From an uncultured Lachnospiraceae bacterium (lineage in GTDB: Bacteria > Bacillota > Clostridia > Lachnospirales > Lachnospiraceae): DNA of 29,405 nucleotides. Positions 1-7,983 of this stretch are shown piece by piece (position 1 is the stretch's first letter; every line of letters starts with the position of its first letter). Below the pieces are notes generated by a model. It was not told where the DNA came from, did not search any database, and was given only the letters and a program-made list of their open reading frames with translations. Made by a program: the position numbers and the translations under genes. The DNA lies in contig CAJTSL010000001.1 in the NCBI GenBank assembly GCA_910578845.1, forward strand, positions 3,262 to 32,666. Direction: 5' to 3'.

Positions 1-29
1 ATATAAAATTTATCAGGAGGTATTTTGGA

Positions 30-1019
30 ATGAACCAAACACTTACATTAACTGGCAAATGGGATAAGACTTTCCCCAAAAGCAAAGAAGTAAATCACAG
101 TAAGATAACATTTCATAACCGTTATGGCATTATGCTTGCCGCCGATTTATATGCGCCCAAAAATGCAGACGTGAAATTACCCGCAATTGCTGTCAGCGGG
201 CCGTTTGGTGCAGTAAAGGAGCAGTCATCTGGATTGTATGCACAGACGATGGCAGAAAGAGGGTTTTTGACAATTGCCTTTGACCCGTCCTTTACAGGGG
301 AAAGCGGCGGGATGCCACGGTATGTCGCTTCTCCGGATATTAATACGGAAGACTTTTGTGCAGCGGTGGATTTCCTTTCTGTCCAGGAAAATGTAGATCC
401 TGAAAAAATAGGCATTATAGGCATCTGTGGATGGGGTGGGCTGGCAGTCAATGCCGCTGTACAGGACACGAGGATCAAGGCTGTAGTAGCTTCGACTATG
501 TACGATATGTCCCGATGTACAGCGAAAGGCTATTTTGATAATGAGGACAGTGAGCAGGCACGTTTTGAGAAAAGGAAAGCAATGAACGCACAGCGTATTA
601 TTGATTTTAAAAAAGGTTCTTATGAACTTGCGGGAGGCGTTGTTGACCCTCTGCCTGATGATGCGCCGTTCTTCGTCAAAGATTATTATGACTATTATAA
701 GACAAATCGAGGCTATCATGAAAGAAGCCTGAATTCCAATAATGGCTGGAATATAACTTCATCGCTGCCTTTCCTGAATATGCCGATTATGCACTATGCA
801 AATGAAATCCGGTCTGCTGTTTTGCTGGTGCACGGAGAAAAGGCACATTCCTGTTATTTCAGCCGTGACATTTTTGAAAGCATGGTAAAGAATAGCAGTT
901 ATGCGGATAATAAGGAGCTTATGATTATTCCCAATGCAGTCCATACAGATTTGTATGATAAAACAGATATTATTCCATTTGGAAAAATGGAAAGTTTTTT
1001 TAAGAAATATCTGGTTTGA
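30..1019 (+). CDS. alpha/beta hydrolase with Cys in the nucleophile position
   Basis: Cytoplasmic alpha/beta hydrolase-fold protein of 329 residues, without signal peptide. The nucleophile elbow reads GICGWGG around Cys133, so cysteine takes the place of the usual serine, as in dienelactone hydrolases. A plausible catalytic histidine is His305 (NAVHTD), and an FDPSFTGES segment follows strand 4 near residue 84. The family (YcjY/dienelactone-hydrolase-like, common in Firmicutes) acts on small esters, but the substrate cannot be read from sequence. The start is supported by AGGAGG at 15-20, nine bases before ATG. The gene converges on the histidine kinase gene with about 53 bases between the stops. 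Only 29 bases of upstream sequence are visible, so promoter and operon context are unknown. Fold assignment is confident; substrate is not. Confidence 0.85.
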   Translation: MNQTLTLTGKWDKTFPKSKEVNHSKITFHNRYGIMLAADLYAPKNADVKLPAIAVSGPFGAVKEQSSGLYAQTMAERGFLTIAFDPSFTGESGGMPRYVASPDINTEDFCAAVDFLSVQENVDPEKIGIIGICGWGGLAVNAAVQDTRIKAVVASTMYDMSRCTAKGYFDNEDSEQARFEKRKAMNAQRIIDFKKGSYELAGGVVDPLPDDAPFFVKDYYDYYKTNRGYHERSLNSNNGWNITSSLPFLNMPIMHYANEIRSAVLLVHGEKAHSCYFSRDIFESMVKNSSYADNKELMIIPNAVHTDLYDKTDIIPFGKMESFFKKYLV

Positions 1020-1072
1020 TGACATGTTGGAAATATGCTGGTGGTCGAAAAGGCTTATCCATCGGTTCGTTT

Positions 1073-2467
1073 CTATTTCTGTATTGGTAATATTAATTTT
1101 ACTAAGAAGCCGCCATAGGAGCTATGTTCAATAATGGTTGTTCCGCCGTGTGCGGATATAATCTGCTTTACGATAAGAAGTCCTAAACCGTGGCGTTGCT
1201 CAGTTGTATTTTCATCACAGACCATATAATGCGGAGCATTATTGAATTTTTCTATTTGCTCGTCAGTAGCTCCAACGCCGTCATCGGAAACATCTACTGT
1301 GCATTTGCCGCTATCAGCCGTAACGCTGATATAGATTTTACAGCCCTGTCCGTTATGATTGATGCTGTTTTGAATGAGGTTGCTAATCGCTCGCTTTAGT
1401 AAGCCTTGATCAGCGTATACGGGGCATACAATTAGGGCTGCATCTGTTTCCCATTGAATCGTATAATTGTCCTCGATATCCATATTGATAAAATCAACAA
1501 CCACCTGTCGGACAATAGCAATTAGATTATGCTTTGTAGGATTTATCGGCTGCATATTGTACTCTAATTTGGACGCAAGATTAAGGTCATTGATTAAGTT
1601 CTGGATCCGCTTACTTTGTCTTACAATGACTTCTGCCTTTTGGCGTTCTTCAGTAGTCAAATTTACATCGTCTTTTAGCTGGCCTGCATACCCCATAACC
1701 ATAGATAACGGAGTCCTGATGTCATGAGAAACTCCTGCAATCCAATTTGCTCTTGCAGTTTCTTTCTTTCGTAGCTGATATTTCTGGCTTTGAAGAATAT
1801 CAGAGGTATGGTTAATGTTTGCGGAAATTTCGGAAAGCAAACCGCTTTCTTTAATCTGCACAGGCTCTCCAACAGATAAATCCTGTATTCCCTTTGTAAT
1901 GGGCTTGACCGATTTTAAGAGTTTCGCATTCGTTGTCACATAGATAATAAATATAGCGATAACATTGATTATCAATACTGTAAGGAAAGTTCTAGGTAAG
2001 TTAGCGATTAACTGATAATCCCAACTCGGCCACATATGCTTCCAAAAACTTTTCTGTGGATAGCCAAGAACCACAAGCCCGTTTTCAGCTTCGCCCGTAA
2101 AGGTTGGATAGTCGCTTATATAACCGCGGGTTAGGCTTGCAATATCTGAAAGAGTGTATGCCGTAGGTATGGTGTCTGGTAAATTATCTGTTTTCCAGGC
2201 TACCTGCTTCGTTTCATTGTCAATGAAAATGCCCCAGATATCGGCTTCACTTAATTCAAGAGACATTTCGTCTGTCAGTACATAATTTCCCTCCTCTGTC
2301 TGATGTAAGGCGGTAACGACTTCTTCAGCAGTTTTCCACGGCTGGGCATTGGGCAGCTGCCTCAGTGTAAATAAAACTAACAGGACAATATTTAAGATCA
2401 TTAAAAGAATTGAGCTGAGAAGCAAAATGCCGACAAAACGGCGTATTAGCTTAGGTACGCTTTTCAT
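1073..2467 (-). CDS. sensor histidine kinase of a peptide-antibiotic-response two-component system
   Basis: Membrane histidine kinase of 464 residues. It has a first membrane segment at about residues 12-35, an extracytoplasmic sensor of about 120 residues, a second membrane segment (FLTVLIINVIAIFIIYV) and a HAMP-like linker. The HisKA box is GVSHDIRTPLS, carrying the phosphorylatable His. The ATPase domain shows the N-box (NLIQNSINHN), DDGVG and GLGLLIVKQI. I start it at ATG 2467 because GGAGG lies eight bases upstream; an ATG six codons earlier has no such site. It overlaps the end of the regulator gene by 17 bases, implying translational coupling. The long sensor domain differs from the short-loop BceS type and is closer to kinases of the CprK/SpaK/EnvZ kind. 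By context it probably senses lantibiotics or similar cationic peptides and drives the divergent ABC transporter operon; the ligand is inferred. Confidence 0.93.
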   Translation of the reverse strand: MKSVPKLIRRFVGILLLSSILLMILNIVLLVLFTLRQLPNAQPWKTAEEVVTALHQTEEGNYVLTDEMSLELSEADIWGIFIDNETKQVAWKTDNLPDTIPTAYTLSDIASLTRGYISDYPTFTGEAENGLVVLGYPQKSFWKHMWPSWDYQLIANLPRTFLTVLIINVIAIFIIYVTTNAKLLKSVKPITKGIQDLSVGEPVQIKESGLLSEISANINHTSDILQSQKYQLRKKETARANWIAGVSHDIRTPLSMVMGYAGQLKDDVNLTTEERQKAEVIVRQSKRIQNLINDLNLASKLEYNMQPINPTKHNLIAIVRQVVVDFINMDIEDNYTIQWETDAALIVCPVYADQGLLKRAISNLIQNSINHNGQGCKIYISVTADSGKCTVDVSDDGVGATDEQIEKFNNAPHYMVCDENTTEQRHGLGLLIVKQIISAHGGTTIIEHSSYGGFLVKLILPIQK

Positions 2468-3173
2468 ATTGCTTACCTCCGACAATCAGCTTATATCCTA
2501 ATCCCTTAACCGTGATTAAAGATACGGGGCGTGAGGGATTTAATTCGATTTTTTCTCTGATACGTCTTATGTGAGCCATCAAAGAATTTTCATACCCGAA
2601 AGGGTTTTCACCCCAAGCCGCTTCGCATAGAGCATCTATAGTTACAATACGACCTGCATTGCGGTACAAGGCAGCCAGAATATCATGTTCTTTTGCGGTC
2701 AGAGCGATATGTTCTCCGCCTTTGATTACTTCTGCACGGTCAAAGTCAATTTCGCTGTCCTGTAATGTGATAAGAGGATTCTCGTCTTTATAGCTTCTGC
2801 GTAAGATCGCCATTATACGGAATATCAGCTCCTTTGGCAGAAATGGTTTAACCACATAATCATCTGCGCCAAGGCCAAATCCTTTGAATTTGTCCTCGTC
2901 CTCTCCACGTGCGGTTAAAAATAATATGGGATATTCACCCTTTTGCTTTAGCTGTTCCATTAAAGAGAAACCGTTACCGTCTGGCAGCATTACATCGAGG
3001 ATTGCAAGTTCCGGTTGGAAGTTGTCTGCCAAAGCAAGTGCTTCTTTAAGAGTTTTAGCAGTTGCTATATGATTAAAACCTTCCTCTTTTAAAATAGATA
3101 CAACCATATCCAAAAGCTCCTGCTCATCATCAACGAGTAATAGGCGTTTGCTCTTCAAATATTCAAAATCCAT
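2451..3173 (-). CDS. OmpR/PhoB-family response regulator (CprR-like by context)
   Basis: DNA-binding response regulator of 240 residues. The receiver domain carries the acidic pair in LLLVDDEQ, the phospho-acceptor Asp in ELAILDVMLPDGNG, Thr in FLTARGED and the conserved Lys in VVKPF. The C-terminal winged helix spans roughly residues 140-235 (ALTAKEHDILAAL, then SLMAHIRRIREKI and VKGLGYKL). I prefer ATG 3173, with GAAGGTG upstream, over an in-frame GTG at 3197. It is the first gene of a regulator-kinase operon divergent from the ABC transporter operon. An 11-bp direct repeat in the shared intergenic region is a good candidate binding site, since OmpR-family dimers bind direct repeats about one helical turn apart. 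Which peptide triggers it is not visible. Confidence 0.93.
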   Translation of the reverse strand: MDFEYLKSKRLLLVDDEQELLDMVVSILKEEGFNHIATAKTLKEALALADNFQPELAILDVMLPDGNGFSLMEQLKQKGEYPILFLTARGEDEDKFKGFGLGADDYVVKPFLPKELIFRIMAILRRSYKDENPLITLQDSEIDFDRAEVIKGGEHIALTAKEHDILAALYRNAGRIVTIDALCEAAWGENPFGYENSLMAHIRRIREKIELNPSRPVSLITVKGLGYKLIVGGKQYEKRT

Positions 3174-3238
3174 ACGGGCACCTTCTTTCTGTTTCACATT
3201 ATAGCATATAAATATGAAATTTTATCATGTGCGAATAA

Positions 3239-3294
3239 ATGTAAGGTAGATGTAAGGTAGAGAGAATGTTGCCACAAGGTTGGCATTGTAGAAT
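3239..3294 (+). promoter_or_regulatory. tandem 11-bp repeat and -10 box: probable regulator-controlled transporter promoter
   Basis: ATGTAAGGTAG occurs twice head to tail at 3239-3249 and 3250-3260, without mismatch. The 11-bp period fits side-by-side binding of an OmpR-family dimer. A TAGAAT at 3289-3294 could serve as -10; a matching -35 is poor (TTGCCA at 3269-3274, 14-bp spacing), as expected for an activated promoter. The ribosome site AAGGAG and ATG 3325 follow. The repeat lies between the divergent regulator and transporter genes, so it may control both. Confidence 0.6.
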
Positions 3295-3324
3295 GAAAGC
3301 ATATCGAGAAAGGAGCAAACAGAT

Positions 3325-4080
3325 ATGAACATCATTGAAACAAACAATTTAACAAAATCTTATGCAGACTTTACGGCGGTATTTGGAGTTAATCTTCATA
3401 TTCCAAAAGGAAAGGTTTACGGTTTCCTCGGTCCGAATGGAGCAGGCAAATCCACGACAATGAAAATGTTTCTTGGACTGACGAAACCTACAAGCGGTTC
3501 TTTTGTGATTGACGGAATGAAATATCCGGGGAACCGAGTTGAGATTTTGAAGGAAGTCGGGTCTTTCATTGAAGCCCCTGCCTTTTACGGAAATTTAAGC
3601 GGCAAGGAAAATCTGGAAATAGTATGTAAAATTTTGGGATTGCCAAAATCAGCCGTTATGGATGCATTGGAACTTGTCGGGCTGACACAGTACAAAGACA
3701 GACTTGCCAAAAAATATTCGCTTGGAATGAAACAGCGATTAGGGCTTGCAAGTGCATTGATTGGCAGGCCGCCTATCCTTATTCTTGACGAGCCGACAAA
3801 CGGGCTTGACCCCGTGGGAATCCACGAAATCAGAACGCTTATTCGTTCTCTGCCACTAAAATTTGACTGCACGGTTTTGGTGTCCTCACACCTGCTTTCC
3901 GAAATTGAGCTTATGGCAGACAACATCGGCATTCTCAATCACGGTCGGTTACTGTTTGAGGGAAGTCTTGATGAACTGAAGCAGAGAGCGGTATCACAGG
4001 GCTATCCTACGGATAATCTGGAAGATACTTTCCTTGCGCTTATTGATGCCGACAACAGGCAGAGAGGTGGTGCAAGATGA
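3325..4080 (+). CDS. ABC transporter ATP-binding protein, lantibiotic/bacitracin resistance type
   Basis: Cytoplasmic ATPase of 251 residues with the full set of ABC motifs: Walker A GPNGAGKST, signature YSLGMKQRLGLA, Walker B ILILDEPTNGLD, and the switch His in SSHLLSE. Length and wording match the BcrA/NisF/EpiF/CprA group, which powers export or removal of peptide antibiotics from the membrane. AGGAG nine bases before ATG 3325 supports the start. The stop overlaps the next start as ATGA at 4077-4080, so it is translationally coupled to the first permease. It is divergent from the two-component system that probably controls it. The CprA-like reading is by gene order; BcrA-type bacitracin resistance is the alternative. 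Confidence 0.93.
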   Translation: MNIIETNNLTKSYADFTAVFGVNLHIPKGKVYGFLGPNGAGKSTTMKMFLGLTKPTSGSFVIDGMKYPGNRVEILKEVGSFIEAPAFYGNLSGKENLEIVCKILGLPKSAVMDALELVGLTQYKDRLAKKYSLGMKQRLGLASALIGRPPILILDEPTNGLDPVGIHEIRTLIRSLPLKFDCTVLVSSHLLSEIELMADNIGILNHGRLLFEGSLDELKQRAVSQGYPTDNLEDTFLALIDADNRQRGGAR

Positions 4081-4799
4081 CCTTCGGTTTGGAATGGAAA
4101 AAGGTTAAACGGACAGGACTTATCCCTACATTCGTTGTAGGCGGTCTGCTGGCTGCGGCTGTTCCTGTTGTGAATATGGCAGTTCGTTCAGAAATTTATC
4201 TCGGACTTGAAAACTCTCCAATTCAAATTCTGATGGATGCCAACTGGCAGATGATGGCTATGCTGAATGTTCTGCTCTTAGTGACAGGTGCGTGTTTGCT
4301 GTATCATACCGAGTATGCGGATAATGCTATTCAAAAAATGTGTATGCTGCCCACCAAAGAACAAGATTTATTCTTTGGCAAAACTGTTTTGGTTGCGGTT
4401 ATGGGAATAGCCATCTTAATATTTGAAGCTATTGGTATTGCTTTTTGTTCTGTTCATTGGTTTACGCTTTCTGGCAATTTTGCATTAGAACTGCTGAAAA
4501 GTTTCGGATATGCTTTTGCCTTGATGTTGCCATCAGCGTTGTTATCACTTTTAATTGCATCGCTTTGCCAGAATATGTGGGTATCACTTGGCATTGGAGT
4601 CATTTGTGTGTTTATGGCAACAATGCTTCCTGCTGATAAATTTGTTTTATCCATATTCCCATTTGCTTTGCCGTTTCAGATCTTCGCAGGAGCAACAGGA
4701 AATGTTATCCGGAATATGCTGATTGCAAGCGTGATTGAAATCGTCATTATTGCTATTGCGGAAGTATTGCTTTTGAAAGGAAGGAGGTCTATGGAATGA
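4077..4799 (+). CDS. lantibiotic-immunity-type ABC-2 permease, first subunit (MutE/EpiE-like)
   Basis: Integral membrane protein of 240 residues with about six hydrophobic segments, for example LIPTFVVGGLLAAAVPVV, MMAMLNVLLLVTGACLLY and IVIIAIAEVLLL near the end. The N-terminus (FGLEWKKVKRTG) is the short cytoplasmic lead typical of the MutE/EpiE/CprB group. It would pair with the ATPase upstream and the permease downstream to form an exporter protecting the membrane from lantibiotic-like peptides. Start and stop both overlap the neighbouring genes as ATGA. No catalytic residues are expected. Family placement rests on size, topology and gene order, so the peptide specificity remains open. Confidence 0.88.
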   Translation: MTFGLEWKKVKRTGLIPTFVVGGLLAAAVPVVNMAVRSEIYLGLENSPIQILMDANWQMMAMLNVLLLVTGACLLYHTEYADNAIQKMCMLPTKEQDLFFGKTVLVAVMGIAILIFEAIGIAFCSVHWFTLSGNFALELLKSFGYAFALMLPSALLSLLIASLCQNMWVSLGIGVICVFMATMLPADKFVLSIFPFALPFQIFAGATGNVIRNMLIASVIEIVIIAIAEVLLLKGRRSME

Positions 4800-5566
4800 G
4801 TTTTCTTTCATTACTCGGCGTTGAGTTTAAGAAAATACGCCGTTCTAAAATAATGCTGATTTTATCAGTAGCGGTAATTGCTCTATGGCTGCCATCAATT
4901 ATTAATGCAAATATAAATTTTCAAATGCAAGCAGAGGGCATATCTCCGGAATCTAATTTTTTGATACAAGGATTTCTTGGAATGTCGTGGTTTATTTTCC
5001 CGGCAAGTATGGTTGTCAGTACCGTTCTGCTCAACCAGACCGAAAGAAGCAACAAGGGTATTTTGAAATTGCTTGCCCTGCCAATCAGCACAGCAAAATT
5101 ATGTATGGCAAAGTTTATGGTGCTGTTTTCCTTAGCAGCCGTCCAAGTCCTTATGTCAGTTGGTATGTATTACCTGAGTGCCGCTATTGTGACAGGAACG
5201 CAGGACTATAATTTTATCTTGTCGCCGTTATTTGTAATTAAGGAAGCAGGACTGTTGCTTGTGTCATCTATACCGATGCTTACTTTTTTCTGGCTTCTGT
5301 CCATCTGTATTCAGACGCCGATTTTCTCAGTGGGGATAGGACTTGCTTCGATTGTGCCGTCCATATTGATGATTAACACGAAAATCTGGTTTGCGTATCC
5401 TATGGCTTATCCGTTCTTTGTGGTAACGGCAGAGTACGGAAAGATCGCAACTAACCTAAATACAGCGCAGGTTGAGTTAGTTCCGTGGCTGCCTGTTGCT
5501 GTCTGTATCACAGTAATTTGTTTATTGATTGCCTGTTCTTGTTTCGGAAAGGCTGAAAGGAGATAA
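4796..5566 (+). CDS. lantibiotic-immunity-type ABC-2 permease, second subunit (MutG-like)
   Basis: Membrane protein of 256 residues with about six hydrophobic segments: MLILSVAVIALWLPSII near residue 20, MSWFIFPASMVVSTVLL, FMVLFSLAAVQVLMSVGMYY, LLLVSSIPMLTFFWLLSI, and a last one ending in ICLLIACSCF. It resembles the first permease in topology but not closely in sequence, as in MutE/MutG pairs. The start ATGA-overlaps the previous gene, and GGAGG lies just upstream at 4782-4786. It is the third coupled gene of the transporter operon and is followed six bases later by a small membrane protein gene. A role as the second half of the membrane channel is inferred from family and context. Confidence 0.88.
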   Translation: MSFLSLLGVEFKKIRRSKIMLILSVAVIALWLPSIINANINFQMQAEGISPESNFLIQGFLGMSWFIFPASMVVSTVLLNQTERSNKGILKLLALPISTAKLCMAKFMVLFSLAAVQVLMSVGMYYLSAAIVTGTQDYNFILSPLFVIKEAGLLLVSSIPMLTFFWLLSICIQTPIFSVGIGLASIVPSILMINTKIWFAYPMAYPFFVVTAEYGKIATNLNTAQVELVPWLPVAVCITVICLLIACSCFGKAERR

Positions 5567-5571
5567 TCAGT

Positions 5572-5856
5572 ATGAAAAATAAAATCTTAACTACGATCAG
5601 CGCCATTATGCTTTTTGTTCCGTGGACGATCCTGCCGCTTAGAATGTTCGATTGGGCGCTAGAGTCACCCGTAGCTGAAATTATGATTTCCTGCTATGCG
5701 GCGTTTATGATATTTGGCGGCGTGTTTACCATCATATCTTATGTTAGGGCAAAAGTGGAGAACCATTTGATGAAGATTTGCTTGATCGTGAACGGTCTTT
5801 ATGCAGTTGGCGGCATTGTCCTATTCGCTATGATGGTTTTACCGAAAATTATGTAA
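5572..5856 (+). CDS. small membrane protein in transporter operon
   Basis: A 94-residue protein with three likely membrane helices (residues about 6-23, 36-58 and 70-91, the last including IVNGLYAVGGIVLFAMMVL). I do not recognise the family. It starts six bases after the second permease gene, with AAGGAGA just upstream, and its stop codon lies next to the ribosome site of the following lipoprotein gene, so it is almost certainly co-transcribed. It may be an accessory or immunity component of the peptide-resistance transporter, but nothing in the sequence shows how it acts. Confidence 0.75.
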   Translation: MKNKILTTISAIMLFVPWTILPLRMFDWALESPVAEIMISCYAAFMIFGGVFTIISYVRAKVENHLMKICLIVNGLYAVGGIVLFAMMVLPKIM

Positions 5857-5871
5857 GGAGATATGCGGAAT

Positions 5872-6360
5872 ATGAAAAGAGCAAAAGTAATTATATCTCT
5901 GATTTTCATTTTATGTTTGGCTTTTTGTGCTGTAGGGTGCGGCTCAGATCATGACAAAGGAAGTTTGAAAGATAATCTGATTGACGGGTGGGATAGTTGG
6001 ATGCAGTCCTTTAGCAAACACGCATTAACAAAGGGAAAAAACCTACAAGGTGAAAAAAATGAGGGTAATGACGCATACACGGGTACTTATACAGCCACTT
6101 ACGATGAATTCAATGGGAAAGAGTTTATCTTTGGAGGAACGGCTTTGGAACGGGCCAACGGGAATCAACTTACTGTTACCTATACACTGACTATAGATGA
6201 AGGTACGGCTGAGTTGTATTGGATTGCAGGTAGTGATGAATATACGGTTGCAAATGATAATTCAGAAGATACAAAGGAATACACCATTTCCTCTGGAGAT
6301 AACTACATCGTCCTCAAAGGAGAGGATTTCAGCGGTACTCTGACATTGATGATAGAATGA
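5872..6360 (+). CDS. predicted lipoprotein at the end of the transporter operon
   Basis: A 162-residue secreted protein. The N-terminus has a basic MKRAK stretch, a hydrophobic core (VIISLIFILCLAFC) and the lipobox AVGC, so the Cys near residue 21 is probably lipidated and the protein sits on the outer face of the membrane. The mature part is rich in Thr, Glu, Asp and Gly, with alternating patterns (YTATYDEFNGKEF, TVTYTLTIDEG) that suggest a beta-sandwich. I prefer ATG 5872 because AAGGAG (5855-5860) is only two bases from ATG 5863. By analogy with lipoproteins such as NisI/SpaI it might bind the toxic peptide, but no homology is visible, so this is a guess from context. Confidence 0.8.
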   Translation: MKRAKVIISLIFILCLAFCAVGCGSDHDKGSLKDNLIDGWDSWMQSFSKHALTKGKNLQGEKNEGNDAYTGTYTATYDEFNGKEFIFGGTALERANGNQLTVTYTLTIDEGTAELYWIAGSDEYTVANDNSEDTKEYTISSGDNYIVLKGEDFSGTLTLMIE

Positions 6361-6517
6361 AAATCTTGTATTTTAAGAATATTTTCTTGTGCCATAACTG
6401 GTATCAACGTGCTTCTGATCGGAATACTGTTGATACTAGTTGGTGTGCACCAGTCTGTCTGTTATTCTTCCGCAGGGAAAGGATAGCAATAAAAAGCAAA
6501 GGGAGAAAGAAATCTAA
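6361..6517 (+). pseudogene. decayed small membrane protein
   Basis: Directly after the lipoprotein stop, in the same frame, the sequence reads as a plausible peptide containing ITGINVLLIGILLILVGVHQ, a clear membrane segment, up to a TAG at 6484. Dropping one G near 6480 lets it continue as DSNKKQREKEI to a stop at 6515-6517, which looks like genuine coding sequence. No start codon with a ribosome site is found in frame; ATG 6357 would need another base change. It is best read as a frameshifted remnant of a small membrane protein gene of the same operon. Confidence 0.4.
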
Positions 6518-6545
6518 TGAATTAGCGATAGAAATGTGATTATGA

Positions 6546-6758
6546 TTGTGGGATTCTGTTAGCAGTGCAAATATATCTTGTCTGATGTGTGCCGTTGCAT
6601 TTTTAATTTCAGGTATGGGATTTCTATTTTTACCTTTTCTTAGTATTATTATGGTATGTTTCGGCTGTACAATCGGTATTTATCTCATGTACCGGAACTA
6701 TAAAAGAATATTAAATCGGAATTGGAGAGATAACAATGCAAAGTGTAAGAATTTATGA
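6546..6758 (+). pseudogene. possible membrane-protein fragment
   Basis: An open frame of about 70 codons with two hydrophobic stretches (CLMCAVAFLISGMGFLFL and IIMVCFGCTIGIYLMY) and a basic tail (RNYKRILNRNWRDNN). Only a TTG could begin it at 6546, no ribosome site is visible, and it lies in a stretch of broken genes. It overlaps the start of the next remnant. I read it as a fragment of a membrane protein, though a very small real gene cannot be excluded. Confidence 0.3.
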
Positions 6759-6897
6759 GATGCCGGCCTGCAAAATGGTTTCGTCGGGAATCGGTATGTT
6801 CGGAGAGGGAATTTCGTTATATTTGACGAATGGTATCTTCACAAAAACGCAGTTTGTTTCCAAAAGATTTCCTATATTGGGCAGGAGAAGGCTTTTT
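6736..6897 (+). pseudogene. frameshifted effector-binding (GyrI/AraC-type) domain
   Basis: A good ribosome site (GGAGAG) and ATG 6736 begin MQSVRIYEMPACKMVSSGIG, the typical opening of small effector-binding domains of the GyrI/AraC C-terminal type. The frame is then lost twice. From 6810 a second frame gives NFVIFDEWY, and from 6836 a third gives SSQKRSLFPKDFLYWAGEGF, after which similarity ends near 6897. Each shift fits the loss of one base. The pieces line up in the right order for one ancestral protein, so this is a pseudogene, also truncated at its 3' end. Confidence 0.7.
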
Positions 6898-7121
6898 AGC
6901 CATAAGCGAAGCGAAAAATCCTTGTGATGTAGATTTTATCCACAAGTCCGTCCCCAAATGACCGACTGCGCGAGGCGCGAAGGTGCTGTAATCGACCGGA
7001 TCCTGCGCCGCATCCGGAACCAGGTCAACGTTTATTACAAAAAGAATGTAATTCATGACATTGCCGTTAAGAAATCCGTACTGCCTGCCCGATAATAATT
7101 ACAGATACCGGAGAATGGATT
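6898..7121 (+). other. unassigned stretch between remnant and LytTR regulator gene
   Basis: This stretch has no convincing complete gene. One short frame (6958-7095, 45 codons) reads MTDCARREGAVIDRILRRIR onward to VKKSVLPAR, and looks like coding sequence, but it lacks a ribosome site and I cannot assign it. It is probably the tail of a deleted gene joined to the pseudogene upstream. Base composition is more GC-rich than the DNA before 6900, suggesting a recombination junction near there. Confidence 0.35.
7068..7095 (+). promoter_or_regulatory. possible sigma-D (motility)-type promoter
   Basis: TAAG at 7068-7071 and CCCGATAA at 7088-7095 are 16 bases apart. This approximates the sigma-D/sigma-28 consensus TAAA-N15-GCCGATAA. 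It lies about 80 bases before the LytTR regulator ATG. One mismatch in each box and possible chance occurrence keep confidence low, but a second such site precedes the FliD-like gene at 10864. Confidence 0.3.
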
Positions 7122-7172
7122 TTGAAAGTAATCAGCCATGGAGGGGCAGGAAGGAAAGTCAGTAAAACACAT

Positions 7173-7868
7173 ATGAATATTGCAATCTGTGATGATGAAG
7201 GCAGAATCAGGGAAGGCATACATACTGTGCTGAGGGAAGCGTTTCCGGAGATGATGATACGGGAGTTTGCTTCGGGACAGGAATTGTTAGAGGCGGTATG
7301 GGAGCAATATACGCCTGACATCGTACTGCTTGATATTGCTATGGATGGCATGGACGGGATGGAGACGGCGAGGAAACTTCGGGAGCTTTCCGATGTCTTG
7401 TTGATTTTTGTTACAGGGATCAAGGAACAGGTATTCCAGGCATTTGATGTAGGTGCTTTTCATTATCTGTTGAAACCGGTGGAGAAAGAGAAACTGCTTT
7501 CCGTTATGGAAAGAGCCATTGCGGAAGCAGAGAAAACAAAGACAAAGCCTAAGTATATGTTGATCAAGGTAGCAGATGGATACCGGAAGCTGGACATAGC
7601 GGATATTTTGTATGCGGAGAGCGAAGGAAGAAAAGTCATTTTGCATACAAAGCAGGAAAAATTGGAATTTTATGAGAAAATGGAAGAATTGGAACGGCGT
7701 TTGGGAGAGGGCTTCTATAGATGCCACCGTAGCTATCTAGTTTCGCTTTCGGAAATCAGAGGGTATGACAGCACAAGCATTACGATTAGCAACGACGAGC
7801 AGATCTATCTGGCAAAACGGAAATATAGCGAATTTGTACAGAAGTATTATAAATTTTTACAGGAGTGA
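7173..7868 (+). CDS. LytTR-family response regulator
   Basis: Response regulator of 231 residues. The receiver domain (about 1-115) has acidic residues in ICDDEG, phospho-acceptor Asp54 in IVLLDIAMDG, Thr81 and Lys101 in LLKPV. The LytTR DNA-binding domain follows (about 130-231), with ILYAESEGRKVILHT and FYRCHRSYLVSLSEIRGY. Such regulators (AgrA, LytR, VirR) bind direct repeats and often serve peptide signalling or cell-wall control. ATG 7173 matches the usual family start, although an upstream TTG at 7122 has a better spaced GGAG. The probable partner kinase is not adjacent but 1.4 kb downstream at 9264, beyond a carboxypeptidase gene. A terminator-like hairpin follows at 7984. Confidence 0.9.
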   Translation: MNIAICDDEGRIREGIHTVLREAFPEMMIREFASGQELLEAVWEQYTPDIVLLDIAMDGMDGMETARKLRELSDVLLIFVTGIKEQVFQAFDVGAFHYLLKPVEKEKLLSVMERAIAEAEKTKTKPKYMLIKVADGYRKLDIADILYAESEGRKVILHTKQEKLEFYEKMEELERRLGEGFYRCHRSYLVSLSEIRGYDSTSITISNDEQIYLAKRKYSEFVQKYYKFLQE

Positions 7869-7913
7869 GCAGGCGGATGCCTTGTGGGAACCGAAAATTG
7901 TAAGAAACGAAGT

Positions 7914-7943
7914 GTTTACAAATGGACACATTTCCTGTAAACT
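7914..7943 (+). promoter_or_regulatory. probable sigma-A promoter within an inverted repeat
   Basis: TTTACA (7915-7920) and TAAACT (7938-7943) are 17 bases apart, an acceptable vegetative promoter. The same bases form an inverted repeat, GTTTACA at 7914-7920 and TGTAAAC at 7936-7942, a possible operator. It lies after the LytTR regulator gene and before the carboxypeptidase gene, with the hairpin at 7984-8015 in between. Confidence 0.45.
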
Positions 7944-7983
7944 AGATACGAAGATAAAAAGATAACCAAAAAGAAACAACAAG

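Noticed and set aside
225..719. 164-codon minus-strand open frame
   Set aside because: Antisense to the alpha/beta hydrolase, without ribosome site or recognisable domain.
3325..5566. BceAB-type peptide-sensing transporter
   Set aside because: There are two separate six-helix permeases of about 250 residues, not a single ten-helix BceB permease with a large extracellular domain.
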